Shown here: in pieces, positions 1 through 13,285 of the stretch | Numbering within the stretch: the first letter of the stretch is position 1 | How the letters are laid out: the number at the start of each line of letters is the position of its first letter | Source of the DNA: Zeugodacus cucurbitae | Lineage: Eukaryota > Arthropoda > Insecta > Diptera > Tephritidae | DNA length: 64,000 bases | Direction: 5' to 3' | NCBI RefSeq assembly: GCF_028554725.1 | Contig: NC_071670.1 | Location: 31,552,001-31,616,000 of the forward strand | Notes under the pieces: model-generated | Databases searched by the model: none | Seen by the model: only the letters and a program-made list of their open reading frames with translations | Told to the model about the DNA's origin: nothing | Program-made: the position numbers and the translations under genes

Positions 1-560
1 GCAGTTGTGTGAATAATCCAATGTTTAGTGTTGTTTTGGATTTGGTGAGTCGCTCGCGCACACACATAGCCAACATAAAGTTGGCGCGTTGCATTTATGC
101 GCTGCTTGCTTACCTGAGCGCCGTCACTGCCAAGTGCGTGAGTGCCTATGAGTAATATTCATTAAAGAGCGGGGAAATGCCGTTCCAGCGCAAACAGGCA
201 GGTGTGCCAGACGCGATGTTGTTGTTGTGAGTTTCAACGAAAACCGGTTGTTAGTTGCACCGTCGGCAACTCTCAACTTATTGGCGTTTGGGTTGGTGCA
301 ACGAGTTTTCGATCAACGATCTCTGAAAATTGCGTAAACGATCACTCGTGCTCTCAAAACGATAAACAGCGTTGCCAGCTTAAATAAAAATTAAAGCAGT
401 CAAAAAGTGTATGTGAAAAAAAAATACAAAAAATTAAGTAAACAAGTATTGAGTGCCGTTAAAGAATTAGATGTGCAACCACTGAATTGTTTCTTCAGCC
501 ATAAATATTTGTTTGGTGATGTGCATTCAAAATGTAAGAGAATACAAATAAACACTTCTC
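1..560 (+). promoter_or_regulatory. Candidate promoter / 5' UTR region of a fly gene
   Basis: This stretch is richer in GC and CpG than the sequence that follows. From about 380 it passes into A-rich, ATG-poor sequence typical of fly 5' UTRs, with runs such as GTGAAAAAAAAATAC. No protein-coding frame longer than about 60 codons is present. No TATA box is convincing, and I could not fix an initiator or a donor site. It could be the first non-coding exon of the Ig-domain gene whose exon lies at 32554, but nothing in the sequence links the two. Low confidence. Confidence 0.22.
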
Positions 561-3500
561 ACTTTTGTCAGATGACGATTCAATAAAGCACTATATGTGC
601 TTTTAGTTACAACGGTAGCATTACCTTAATGACAAGCAATTTATTTTTTTATTAGCATTCACTGACCTATGACAAAACTATTTATGTTTACGGGAAAACC
701 ATGTGTATAAAACAAAACAAATCACGTTATATAAATGTGACTGACTTTACCAAATACTTAAGTCCAATGATTGGGAAAAATTATATTTCTTACTACTTAC
801 TTTTTACTTTTTCTAATTTGCTTGGGGTCATTACAAAAGAGTAAAATGTAGAAAATTCGAACATGAAATTATTATATACTATTCTTATTCGTATTTTAAT
901 TTTTGTTTTCACTGGAAATTGAAGCCGTTTAAATAGGATTGTCAGATCACTTGGGATCATCGGAATCCTCAGTATATGAGCTAGTTGACCAGCTGCTGGG
1001 CCGGTGATAATGATTACCACAGTTAAATTGTCCTTCAATTCCTTAACTATTTGAATTATTAGATTGTTTATTTCGTTGATACTACAATTCCGGAGTGACA
1101 ATATTGCCCTAGAACACAACCAATAAAAGTCATTTCCGAATGAATGTTTATAATAATATTTTAATGAGAATTGTTGTCATATGTATGTACATACGTGTAG
1201 TTATTTTTTATTGAAATTAGTACCCTCAAATAAATCAATGAACGTTCTGGTAAAATTATTTATATAAATAACAACAATCCTACTTTTTTTCATGAAAAAA
1301 CAGTTATTGTGGCATAACAATAATAGTTAGATATATGTTGTCGGGAAATTTTTTGTAAACATTGATATGTTATTTAATATTGTAGAACATACTTTTGTTC
1401 TATCATCAATAGTTTCCGCAGCGCATGCGACGATTGACGTTTTATGGAACTTTTTACACCTTGGATTACGTTAGTTAAGTTTTAATAATAATCCCTAATA
1501 TCTTCAAGCAATAAATATAGCCTATGTTACTCAAGGCGCCAAAAAAAGTGTTGCTATTTACTAATTTCACAACTAATATCAAATTATAATTTTTTTTTTT
1601 GTGAATTACTCATTGGTCAAATAGTAGGAATATGATTATGTATTTGTACGTATGTGAAACATTATTCATAAATATTGTATTGCTATTTATTATTTTGCCT
1701 AATGATCTTATAGCAGTTAGATAATATAATTAGTGAATCCACTTTCAACAAAAATTCACGTAAAACAAATTGTAACACGTAAAAACTAAACATTCTGCGC
1801 ACGTAAAAAACTAATATTTGCTTATAACTACGGAGGGATAGGTACGCTGTCAATAGAGGTGAAAAATCTTTTAATAGTCATACATGATTTTAACCTTTTC
1901 TCAATTACAATTAAGCAAACAAAAAATTTTTAAATTCAATTGTGAGAAAATATTTGAAAATAAGAACCTACAGATTACCCTCTTAAAAAAAATCACGAAA
2001 TAATGACTTGGAATTCTTATTTTATTTCAGAACGTGAAAAACATTTTCTTTTGTTACTGCACGTAACACTGCGATAATAATTGATTTTTGAAATAATTCA
2101 TTACCACAATTCAATTCTTAAAAATAATTTATAAAAGCTAAGATTCTTACGGAAAAATAAATTTTTTGTTTTCTTCACATTTGAAAATTGTATATTTTCG
2201 TTTGGAATTCAGCATACTGCCAAATTTACTTGTATAAATACTATACATTTATATCTATAAATACATTTATATCTACAAGTAAATAAGCACTTATGTGTGC
2301 TGACAAATTTGCAATTCATTTTGAGAAATATTCATCTACCACGTACGCACATCCTTTCCCTTCCTTCATGAAGAAAGCGTCTTGCAGTTAACTTTTGTCG
2401 CAAGAGAAACAAATGAACAATTTTGCAATTTTCGCGCATACCTGCCTCACACTATTTCACTCTTCTACAAATTATGTGAAAACACTAACTATTTAACTGA
2501 CAACAGTTGCGCGCCACTTCAAATGGTAGTTTTTAGTGTGAATGATGGCTGTGGTTGTTCTTTACTTAGTTGGAACCAAAGTGCATAAGCAACACATTCT
2601 CTCATACAAATTCGTATTAACATATGTATGTGCGTATATTTTTCCATTTCAAAACCGACATGGTACCTTACCACATGCTTATGAACGTAGAAACTTTGGA
2701 GGCATAACTCCAATTGCTGACGGCGCAGAGTAGTAACAACTGCTGACAGCCGGCGCCCATTTGCATATGAAATGTATGCGGTCAGCAACTATTTCGCACA
2801 GCCACGCATCATGGCCAGGTGTACAATAAGCAAGAAGTGCATCTGTTTCTTACTACAAATATGCGCTTGAACCTAGAGTAAATATTGTCGTGTGACTCAC
2901 AAACATTAATTGTGAATGACTTAAGGATGTATGTACATATGTATGTATAAGTGTATACACACAAAAAATGAGGAAAGGATGAATTAAAGAAGGACAGTGC
3001 AAGCATTTGCGACCTAAGGCATTTCCGGTAATTCATTGTCTGGTGAATAACTTAAGGATAGCAGTTGCTTACATGAAATATTGGACTTTCTACCGGGTTT
3101 TGGCAAAGATCTTAAGAAACTTACAAGAGGAAATTTTCGACGCTGCGATCAAATGAATTTAGATTTAGTATTAATGGATTATCTCCTCCAATTTTAGCAC
3201 TAAGCGTAAGAACAGCAGTTAGAACAAAAAATGTCACCTGGTCAACTCAAAATTTTTTTGAAAAAAACGCTTTAAAAAACATTTCATAAAAAATTGTTGC
3301 GAATTACCTTTTATGTTCCCCTTTTTGTCGTATTTCACTCCCCCTGACAATACACACGTCTTAACATTAACGCGTACTTTACCTTTATGTTTCGTCACAT
3401 TCGTCATTTGCAACGAAGTGATGTACCAGTCTCGCAGTGTTATGGCAAGGCGCTCGAGTGCAATAAGAGTTTCAGCAACAACACTCTCACACACAGGCTT

Positions 3501-3894
3501 CATAAAGAGAAGCTGAGTTTTGTGGCCTAACAGAGTGCTGCCACTACACTTCGTTAGCAAGTTTGGAGGACACGTAACGGCCAATGTGAGTAACCAACTG
3601 CGGCAACATTACCAAAGGTGATTGTCGTAAAGCGTTTTTTACTTTACATAGCATTCCTGTAAACAGGTTGAATGTCTCCACTCCGAGCAATGTTTGGATT
3701 AAATTTGTTGTCCAACTCAACATATTTCTGTACTTTGAAATTGCTAACTGTCTGTCTAATTCCTTTCCGGAATTACTTTTTGCTTCTGCCTTTGGCCTTA
3801 AATGAAGCATTCATTAATGCTAAATGCCGTGACACCTGAAATTTTACCTTGACCGTTTCCTTCGACACTTGGCCTGTACTCGACTTTTCGACAT
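561..3894. other. AT-rich intronic or intergenic sequence without recognisable gene
   Basis: Both strands were scanned and no exon with convincing splice sites or protein similarity was seen. The open frames here are under about 120 codons and compositionally random. A short direct duplication, ACATTTATATCTA, occurs twice near 2244-2275. Nothing else stands out. Confidence 0.5.
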
Positions 3895-4890
3895 TTTTAT
3901 ACTCTCGCAACAAAGTTGCTACGAGAGTATTATAGTTTTGTCCACATAACGGTTGGTTGTAAGTCCTAAAACTAAACGAGTTAGATATAGGGTTATATAA
4001 ATCAAAATGATCAGGGTGACGAGAAAAGTTCAAATCCGTCTGTCTGTCCGTCCGTCCGTGCAAGCTGTAACTTGAGTAAAAATTGAGATATCTTGATGAA
4101 ACTTGGAAGACGTATTTATTGGCACCATAAGAAGGCTAAGTTCGAAAATGGGAGTAATCGGACCACTGCCACGCCCACAAAATGGCGAAAACCGAAAACA
4201 CTTAAAGTGCCATAACTAAGCTGTAAATAAAGCTATGGAAGTAAAATTTGGTATGAAAGACCGCACTATTAGGGGGCATATTTGGATGTAATTTTTTTGG
4301 GGAAGTGGGCGTGGCCACACTAAATTTTACATTAGAAATGGCATATAAAAGCTGCACTCAGATTTATTTACAAAATGGAAAATGGGCGTGGCATCGCCCA
4401 CTTATGGGTCAAAAACCATATCTCAGGAACTACTCGACCGATTTCAATGAAACTTGGTTTGTAATAGTTTCCTTACATCCCAATCATGTGTTGTGAAAAT
4501 AGGCCAAATCGCTTCACAACCACACCTACTACCTATATACCAGAACTTTGAAGACGATCTGAATCGTTTACTTTACAATATATAAAGTAAGCACTAGTAA
4601 AGATATCGGTGCAGAACGTTGCACAAGTACTATATTAATAGTGTGGCAGCCCCATTCTAAAAATCGCCGAAATCGGACCATAGGTTTTTAAGGCCCCATA
4701 TATCGAACACGAGGACCTCGGTGCTTATAACCTAATATTAGGGTTTCCAACTTTCAATGGACTTTATACAATATATATGACGAATATGTGGGTAAAATTG
4801 TGTATTATATAATATAAATAAAGTTAAATAAATAAATTGCGAGAGTATAAAATGTTCGGTTACACCCAAACTTAGCTCTTCCTTACTTGT
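3895..4890 (+). mobile_element. DINE-1/Helentron-like non-autonomous element, copy with internal deletion
   Basis: The left end reads TTTTTATACTCTCGCAAC and runs into a hairpin (CTCTCGTAGCAACTTTGTTG on the opposite strand). A GTCTGTCTGTCCGTCC microsatellite follows near 4040. The right end carries the subterminal inverted repeat TTGCGAGAGTATA, the sequence GTTCGGTTACACCCAAAC (an imperfect hairpin in this copy) and the terminus CCTTACTTGTT. It codes for nothing. Compared with the other copies it lacks about 200 bases around 4315-4325, where the GTGGCCAC core joins directly to the AAATTTTACATTAGAAATGG block. The family assignment rests on architecture (subterminal inverted repeats, GTCY microsatellite, 3' hairpin, TT flank), not on a search. 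Confidence 0.75.
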
Positions 4891-7800
4891 TTTAATCTGA
4901 CTTTTTCCGAAAATTTAAACAGTATGAGATGTAGTATATTCTAAAAACTTACGTTTCGCCTTATCAATGAAATGATCTAATTACACAGCAGCACCTTTCT
5001 ATCCCGCCTGTTTCATGAACATAGCTACTTTACTTCCACCTCGTAAATAAATACTGTCTGCTCAATTAGGTAAACATTATATATGGTAAACATTATATAA
5101 AATTCATATGTATATGGTAAATAAGCTGCACAATCTACAGTCTATTAGACACTCTATTTTATCAGAAACATAGAAATCTACTTTAGCTCATTTATGGGGT
5201 AACCGTTATCAATGAAAATTGAGCAACAGACGAAGCATTCTTTTATGTTTACACACTTCCAATATTAAATGTATATGAGTATGTAAATTCAGATTTATTA
5301 CTACATAAATATTATCGCACGATTTCGTCAGCGAGACACAAGCAAATCAATATATATATATATATTGCCACGCAAAATTTTCAATTGTTAACAAGTATAT
5401 ATTATATACATAAAAGAGTATATTACACAAATAATAGTATTCATGGAAAAATTAATAAAATGAAATAAACCGACATTTACCCGATTTAAAGCCATAACTG
5501 TTTGTTTAACTTTAAACGCTCAGTTCAAAGGTCTTTGTCTCATAGAGTTTTTTATATGCTTTCGCATTTCTTCTCCGTATTCTTGTTGAAAATCCATTTT
5601 TTTCCGCGATGGGCTTTCATAAAGCTCAACTAAGTTTGTTTGGGTTATTTTTCAATCTGTGCTCACTTTTTCACTCCACTCTACATACTAAGCAATATCT
5701 AATCGTTGTACTTTAGCTATGTATATATGGCTATTCTAACCCTTTTACGCTTAATAGTTAGTAGTATAGCGTTGTGGACACTTTTCACTTCATTACAACT
5801 GTACAAACAAGTATTTACATTTCCGAAAATGTAAATGCAATGTATTTTAAATATTATACTCACATATATATTTTTGTTAATATTCCCGCATGTTTAATAA
5901 TATATTCTTTGTATTTTGACTACTATTTATTGCTAAGCGATTCAATATTTTGTAGTTTTTATTGTCTGCTCATACTGTGTGTTATATAGCTAATGAATTA
6001 ATTAGTTCGCAAGCATTTTCAGGCAATTTATGTTCTGTGGCACATAAATTGTTATCATTCCCATGAGAGCTAAGCCATCACCCACTAGGAATAACTGCTT
6101 AATTTCACTAATTAGTAGATACTATGAAACATGAGTTCACTTTTATAGTTGAGTAGCTTTAAACCCCAACGGTTATGATTCAATAATGAGTAAATTACGT
6201 CAATTAGTGAGTTGCTGAATGCAGTTATTATTTATTTAAAGATAAAAACTTGATTTAAAACATCAGTATATGCAAAAGGGAGTTTGCTTTTCGCTTATGC
6301 GTACAAGTAATTTTGCTTATTAATTTTTGCAAATTTTACCCCTTTTTGCAATTCTTACCAACGGTTATGATGAGTTGAAAGTTTATTATTTTAATTGAAT
6401 AGTATCTCCACTTGTTGTAAAGCTCATTATATAATTTTCTTGTTGCTATGTTTTTGTTCACATAATGCAATTGTATTGCCTTATCGGCTTACTTTCTCCA
6501 ACCAACTATTATATTATATATTCGAAGAGGAACTTGTGTATTCTTCTGCATTGTGTAACGAAATTACAATGGTGTTTCCATAGTTGAAATTGTACACATA
6601 CAATATTGAGAAGTGAAAATAATTTTATACACATAATGACAAGCTGATGTTAAAAATTGGTCACTTCTATTACAGTCAAGACACCTGATCAAATAGATGA
6701 TATTTGCTGAAGATACATCTCTTTCAGAATGCTCCAAATAACTTATAAATAAGTTTCGATATTCGAAATAAAGTGATTGATATATATTGATATATAGTAT
6801 AAAGAGATCTGTGAGTAAGTTGAGAAATCCACTTTAATGTCTAGTGCAAAAAAATATCCTCATGAAAACTGAAAGTAGCGCAATTAAGTCAAAACTTTTT
6901 TTATGTGGAATCAGTCAGATGAATCCAAGCATATGTATAATTATAATTAGATTTGCAGTGGATCGGTGGAGTATTTATATACTTACATGTATGTGATTGG
7001 CGTTGCAACCGCATACATACATAATAATAAATGTTCAGTGAAGAAGTTAGAAAGCGAAGGTTGCACAACAACATAAGTGATTTACTTGCACAACAAAAAG
7101 TGGCATCGACAGCAATGTATTTACTAATAGAAAAGAAATATCATCATACAGCTAACTATTGTTACACAATAAATCATATAAACATAAATGAAGAGTGAAG
7201 AAAATTAGGAAATAGATTTTTCGGCTGTAATTACTAATGTTTTATCCCAAACTTTTCTTTCTCTTGTATTCCGAATTATCAGCAAATAATTGTGATTTTA
7301 TGACAGATGTTGTATATGTAACATCCTTGAGAAAATACATTGAAACAATTTATATTTTTAATCATGAGCCATAGATCCTATTAAAAATCATTAAAATCAA
7401 TTTATTTTAAAATTGACAACAATCAATTAAAATTTGTGTCAAGCATAACTGTGCAGTAAACGCACGAATTGTGTGATGAAAATATGAAATCTCTAAGCCT
7501 CACAGTTCCCTCTGTAAATCATATGGAGTTTGTTTATTGGAATATGTACATTTACAAATACAATTATCAATCCATGGTCTTCCATTAGTAACTCAATATT
7601 GCTTCTCACCGATTACCTACACATATGATATTAATGATTTCGTCACACAAGCTACAGTAAGAAAAAGAAATAATTGCAGTAAGCACTTATGTGCAGCTGT
7701 CTAACGTCACTAACTATTAGGTAACCTGTACTTGTCCATCATCAGAATGACAACATGGCCAATAAACTAGTTTGAACCATACACATGGCAAGGCAAGAGA

Positions 7801-8985
7801 AGAACCAAGAAGTTGTTGAAAAAGTGCGTGCGTATGTTTGTAAATATGTGCGTAAGATCACAATGACACTCCCTATTACGCGTTGTTTATGCGACTTTAA
7901 CAAATCACAGAACAGACAGAAGAAAAAAAGGAGGAAAAAACTTTGAAAATGGAGAATATGAAAAGCAAAAAAAAGCTGGAAAACGCAATTTAGCGCTGAT
8001 TTTAGGTTGGCTGCTAACATAACGCTTAGTGCGTCAGATGTACAGTGGGCCGTAGGGAAAATTGTTGAACATTTTTCACAAGTCACAAGTTACAGAATAA
8101 ATATTAAAATTCTAATTAATATATTTTCTATTATTTGAAGTCTTTAAGATATTTAAAATTTTCATATATTATTCTGAATAAATGAACTGGTCTCCTTCAT
8201 ACTAGTTTATTTTCAGTCCGAAAATTACGGCAGTAAACTGATATTTTTTCCGACTAGTTTGATTTATAGAGTAGAGTAAAAGCAGTCGCAATGTTCAGCA
8301 TTGTCGCAACTTGTAATTATAAATCTTTTTTGTTTTATTTTCTTGTCGCTTTCCTATATTCTTTCCGTTTTTAGTATTATTTTTTTGTACTTTTCTTCAC
8401 ATTCGTTATTGTTTGTCTTTTAAAACGCTTCTCTTTGGTTGAATTCAACCAGCAAGCTACCTGTTTTTCTGTTTTCCATTTAAATTGTCTTCAAATGTTT
8501 CTGCTTCCTCCTAGTGCATTGTGATGATGGTTGTTGTTAAAATGTTTTTCCCTAAAGACACCGCGCTGTCGTCGTCGACAACGAGAATCCCATAATTGCT
8601 AAAGAGTAGGTGCCTATTTAAGACGCATTGTAGGCCAGTTGTTGTTGTCTACATTTATAGTGATATATTTAGACCAAGCTTCATTTACCTCCTTTTTGTT
8701 GTGATCATTTGGCCTTGTCCGATTTACAATTTGTTTGTATTTATTCGTTTAAAGTTCACGGGTGCAATTCAGTAACTCATAATAAAAGTTTTATTGGCGT
8801 GATCGACAGCAAGTTAAATAAAAATGTTAAACCAGTGTTAGTAAAAAATGTATTAAATTTTTAATGGGTGAGAATTATGTAGCAAGTTTTATTATAGCGC
8901 ATTGTTGTAGCAAAAATTAGTAAAACATTTCACTGATACATATGTATATCATTTAGATTTTCTACTTATAATTAAATTTGATTTC
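4891..8985. other. AT-rich non-coding sequence, no gene seen
   Basis: No supported exon on either strand. It contains a local duplication of GGTAAACATTATATA near 5068-5100, a short TA run at 5350-5367 and the 24-base LINE stub listed separately. A 114-codon minus-strand frame at 7742-8086 is dominated by Phe, Leu and Cys and looks like chance. Confidence 0.5.
6988..7011 (-). repeat. 24-base stub of the RTE-like LINE 3' terminus
   Basis: The bases GTATGTGATTGGCGTTGCAA and the following CCG are identical to the 3' end, read on the opposite strand, of the LINE copies at 36447 and 53246, including the CACATAC tail. Nothing of the coding part remains. It is flanked by CATACATACATA. The simplest reading is an extremely 5'-truncated insertion. 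A chance match of 23-24 bases is unlikely, but no target duplication could be fixed because the flank is itself CATA-rich. Confidence 0.55.
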
Positions 8986-10575
8986 TAAGGGGTTAGGGAT
9001 TTTAAAAATATTCTCTGAAAAGTTATTCGACAAATAACAAAGAGCGCTCGGACACTCCAAAGGGTTAGTGTAAAACTTTAAATGCGTTTTTTTCAAAACT
9101 GTTTTTTTGAACTGGTTACAACTATAACTCGAAAACCGCTCAGTAGATTTTAATGAAATTCATACAGCTTTTAGAATACATAATAATCCTGGACGTGATC
9201 GAAGCTTTTTTTCTTTTCAAAATTTTCGATTTTTAAGATAAATTTTTTCCAGAAAATTTACAAAAATATTTCCTGAGGCTGCCATTTTGATAATATAAAA
9301 ACAAGTAAGGAAGGGCTAAGTTCGGGTGTAACCGAACATTTTAAACTCTCGCAATTTATTTATTTAACTTTATTTATATTATATAATACACAATTTGACC
9401 CACATATTCGTCATATATATTGTATAAAGTCCATTGAAAGTTGGAAACCATAATATTTGGTTAGAAGCACCGAGGTCCTCATGTTCGATATATGGGGCCT
9501 TGAAAACCTATGGTCCGATTTCGACGATTTTTAGAAATGGGCTGCCACACTATAAATACAGTATTTTTGCAAAGTTTTGCACCGATATCTTCACTAGTGC
9601 TTACTTTATATTGTAAAGTAAACGATTCAGATCGTCTTCAAAGTTCTGGTATATAGGAAGTAGGCGTGGTTGTAAAGCGATTTGGCCAATTTTCACAACA
9701 TATAATTGGGAGGTAAGGAATTATTACAAACCAAGTTTCATTGAAATCGGTCGAGTAGTTCCTGAGATATGGTTTTTGACCCATAAGTGGGCGACCATTT
9801 TGTAAAAAAATCTGAGTGCAGCTTTCATCTGCCATTTCTTATGTGAAATTTAGTGTTTCAGAAGTTTTTCCTTAGTGAGTTAACCTACTTTTAGTAATTT
9901 TCAACCTAACTTTTGTATGGGAGGTGGGCGTGGTTATGATCCGATTTCTTTCATTTTTGGATTAGGTATTAGAAGTGGCTAAAAAAAACGACTGCAGAAA
10001 GTTTGGTTTATATAGCGAGATATGTACAAAAAACTTAGTAGGGGGCGGGGCCACGCCCACTTCCCCGAAAAAATTACATCCAAATATGCCCCTTCATAGT
10101 GCGATCCTTCATACCAAATTTTATTTCCATAGCTTTATTTATGGCTTAGTTATGGCCCTTTATGTGTTTTCGGTTTTCGCCATTTTGTGGGCGTGGCAGT
10201 GGTCCGATTTTGCTCATTTTCAAAAGCAACCTTCCTATGGTGCCAAGAAATAAGTGTGGCAAGTTTCATCAAGATATCTTAATTTTTACTCAAGTACAGC
10301 TTGCACAGACGGACGGACGGACAGACAGACATTCGGATTTGTACTCCACTCTTCACCCTGATCACTTTGGTATATATAACCCTATATCTAACTCGTTTAG
10401 TTTTGGGTGTTACAAACAACCGTCATGTGAACAAAACTATAATACTCTCTTTAGCAACATTTGTTGCGAGAGTATAAAAAAAAACAAAAAGGTATCCGTT
10501 TTCATGTTTTAATAGCAAATAAAAATCACTCTGAATTCTCATTGTTTCGTGTCTCTGACTACCCCTAACCCCTTA
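8986..10575. mobile_element. TIR element with TAAGGGGTTAGGG ends, split by a DINE-like insertion
   Basis: The left end TAAGGGGTTAGGG at 8986 is matched by its exact reverse complement, CCCTAACCCCTTA, ending at 10575. Removing the DINE-like copy at 9302-10480 leaves about 410 bases of AT-rich, non-coding sequence, consistent with a MITE. No transposase is present. I did not find a clear target duplication beyond the terminal TA. The same end sequence occurs alone at 47531. Confidence 0.55.
9302..10480 (-). mobile_element. DINE-1/Helentron-like element, full-length copy
   Basis: It is in reverse orientation relative to the copy at 3895. It opens with ACAAGTAAGGAAGGGCTAAG, then the hairpin GTTCGGGTGTAACCGAAC and TATACTCTCGCAA. 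It closes with TTGCGAGAGTATAAAAA. The internal microsatellite reads GGACGGACGGACAGACAGAC near 10310. Blocks such as GTGGGCGTGG recur on both sides of the core. Open frames inside are shadows that recur at the same place in the other copies and all contain stops between blocks. It is inserted in the A-rich part of the surrounding TIR element. Confidence 0.8.
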
Positions 10576-11222
10576 AAAGATTTTCTCAACCTACCATCAT
10601 TATCATTATCGTTTAAAGTCTTCAAGTAATTCTGCTTTTCTTTTTCCTTTGAATCAATAAAACCCCTTAACAAACAATACACCTATGTCATGTTAATTTG
10701 AAAATATCGGCCAGATATTTAATTTTCTAGTTCAATTTATATTCTCAATAAACGTCAAATGTTTTGAAAAGTGATCAGTCTCTAATAAGATCAATCTATT
10801 CACCTTATAAACCATTGAATTTATGTCAACTCTAGTCGAAGGTGACATTGCACTTCAGAAAGCGATGAATAACCGGTGAGCAATGATTGAATAAAGCCTA
10901 TTGAATAAAGTCTGAAATAATAATTTTAACTACGTAATATAATTTGGCAAAGTGGGCTTTCAAATAGTTCAGTGAAAGAGTTTATAATTGGACAGTCATG
11001 GACAATCATGTCCTCTTCGTAGTGCAATGATTATTTGGAAACAGCTTCGCCTACTCCAATGCGAATAAATGTCTGACTTTTAAGTCGATGTAGAAGCGTT
11101 GTAGATAACGAAAAATATATAAAAATGCATTCCTTTTGAAATAGTTTTGTCGGTCTATATGCAAACTATATTAATGAAGTAAAGCATAAGCTAGTCACAT
11201 GTCTTTAATTTAAACAATTTGT

Positions 11223-11265
<43 letters not shown>

Positions 11266-12218
11266 TTCAATACACTTCATTACTTTTTTATGTGTATGTA
11301 CGTATTTAAAGAAATGTGTGCATCTTTTCGGTCAGATTAATAAATCTCTATGACTATGCATATCACTACGTATTAGATTACACTTTCATGTGGATTAGGC
11401 AAACCCCAACAAAAAGGCAGTATACTTAAGAGGACATATGGTTCGCCAAACCAATTTTAAACGAATTTGATATTTCATGACAAAACATTTATATGCACAT
11501 GCGAGTATCTCAAACACTTGAAGTGGAGAAGTAGAAAAATGCAGAACCATTACAAGTGTTTGTGCATTTATTATCATCAAAATAAGTCAAAATACTTATT
11601 TTATTTATTTACAAAAATTCACATGAGAAAATATTAAAATGCAAGTTAAATTATTGTCTCGTCGGTTAGAATTTCAGTGTACTCAAAGTCTCCATATTAT
11701 TCTGGGAAAATTATGTATATTGCAAACTAATATGTTACATAATGGGGACTGCACATAGTCCAGTTGGGAATATCTAGTGAATAAATAATTAAATTAAAGT
11801 ATTTATAATTTGCAATAATCTTGGCTGACAACCAATGAGCTCTAAGAAACCAAAACTCAAACTAATTTAAAATAATTTGGCTGAATAAAAAACTTAAGAG
11901 AATTAATTCATTAAGGTCAAAGTGAATACTATGTGGTAGCTATACTTTAGGTTATCTTTAAATATAATTATGTTGTTAAAAAAATAAAATATATATTCAC
12001 TAAAAATGTATTTTCCTTTTTCTTTTCAGGTTCGTTTGTCAATATATACTCAAAAAAGATATCTGCTTACATGTGAGAATTAAGCGCAATTGTTCGATCC
12101 ACTTTTAATGTCACATTCATTAACAAATGAGCAAACACAGCAAAAATAGTATGGAGGTCTCATTGCTGACAGGTGAACTGCAATAAGCTCGACATAGCGA
12201 CTTCCGACAAACACTGAG
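10576..12218. other. AT-rich sequence with a TA microsatellite, no gene seen
   Basis: Apart from the TA repeat at 11225-11263, nothing recognisable. The minus-strand frame at 11395-11580 has no supporting splice sites or composition. Confidence 0.5.
11225..11263. repeat. (TA)n microsatellite
   Basis: An uninterrupted run of about 19 TA units. Unlike the TA runs at 43376 and 51861 it is not adjacent to a LINE 3' end, so it looks like an ordinary microsatellite. Confidence 0.9.
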
Positions 12219-12230
12219 TTAGCTGAGTAA

Positions 12231-12700
12231 GTCATAAAACTAAACGAGTTATATATAGGGTTATATATATCAAAATGATCAGGATGAAGAGTGGAGTTCA
12301 AGTCCGGTTGTCTGTCCGTCCGTCCGCGCAACGGATAACTTGAGTAAAAATTAAGATATCTTGACGAAACTTGGTACACACGTTCCTTGGGACCGTAGGG
12401 GGTTGCTATTGAAAGTTGGCGAAATCGCACCACTGACACGCCCACAAAATGGCGAAAACCGAAAACCTATAAAGTGTCATTACCAAGCTATAAAAGTAAA
12501 ATTTGGTATAAATGATCGCACCAGGAATGGGCATATCTGAATTCAATTTTTTTTAAGTGGGCGTACTCGACCGATTTCAATGAAATTCGCTACATAATAT
12601 TTTTTGGACATCCTGATGGACGGAATATGGGCGCAATCGGTTCACAACTACGTCTACTTCCAATATAATCAAATTTTGAATTCCTTCTCGTTCCTTCACT
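12231..12700 (+). mobile_element. Degenerate DINE-like relic
   Basis: It starts inside the family at AAACTAAACGAGTT, has the GTCTGTCCGTCCGTCCG microsatellite near 12310 and keeps the ATGGCGAAAACCGAAAAC block. It then skips to the TACTCGACCGATTTCAATG and GGTTCACAACTACG blocks. Both termini are missing. Divergence from the full copies is clearly higher than among those copies, so this insertion is older. Confidence 0.65.
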
Positions 12701-13104
12701 TTATAATATATGTATACATAAGGAACTAATGAAGATAGCAAACAAATACTGTATATGATCTGTGGCATCACACAATATTGTTGAAATCTGACTTCAATGC
12801 CCTCTATATCCTCAGGGTAATTTTTCACCGAAAATATCGATAAAGCTCTCAGATCTTTTAATGTAATTCAAGAACATTTTTTTCATCTAATAGTGTGTCT
12901 CTGTTCCAAAAAATATTAAAATCGCGTCATAATTTACACCATTCATAATCTAAAAAAGTCTCCAAAAATGATTTATTTTAACGAAAAAACTCGTTTGTTT
13001 TCTTGCTTATTTATATGCAGAGAATCAGATGGTGTTTTGAATAAACTTGGCATCCCCTTAACTTTTACGTATTTTCTCTGACATTCATTCCAACTGTATC
13101 ATCA

Positions 13105-13285
13105 ATGTCGCTGTCATTTCCGTCTTCACGCTCAATTAACTGCCCAAACGACGATGACTCCAAAAGGGACGATCCAACTACTTTTCTCTCATTGTCTTTT
13201 ATTGAGTGCATTCTGTTGAATGTTTTCGTATGCAAACAACAATTTCATTCAACAAGTCTGATTAAAATTTTTTTAAAATGTACCG
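13105..13285 (+). CDS. Candidate first coding exon of the Sidekick-like gene
   Basis: An ATG in ATCAATG context opens 60 codons plus one base and ends at the strong donor G|GTAAGTACTT. The exon therefore ends in phase 1, which is what the Ig exon at 32554 needs: the G would join AT to make GAT (Asp). Residues 28-44 are hydrophobic (FLSLSFIECILLNVFVC) and could serve as a signal peptide after a polar, Asp-rich N region. Against it, the N region is long for a signal peptide, I do not recognise the sequence, and phase agreement alone has a one-in-three chance. Transcript evidence is needed to decide it. Confidence 0.28.
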
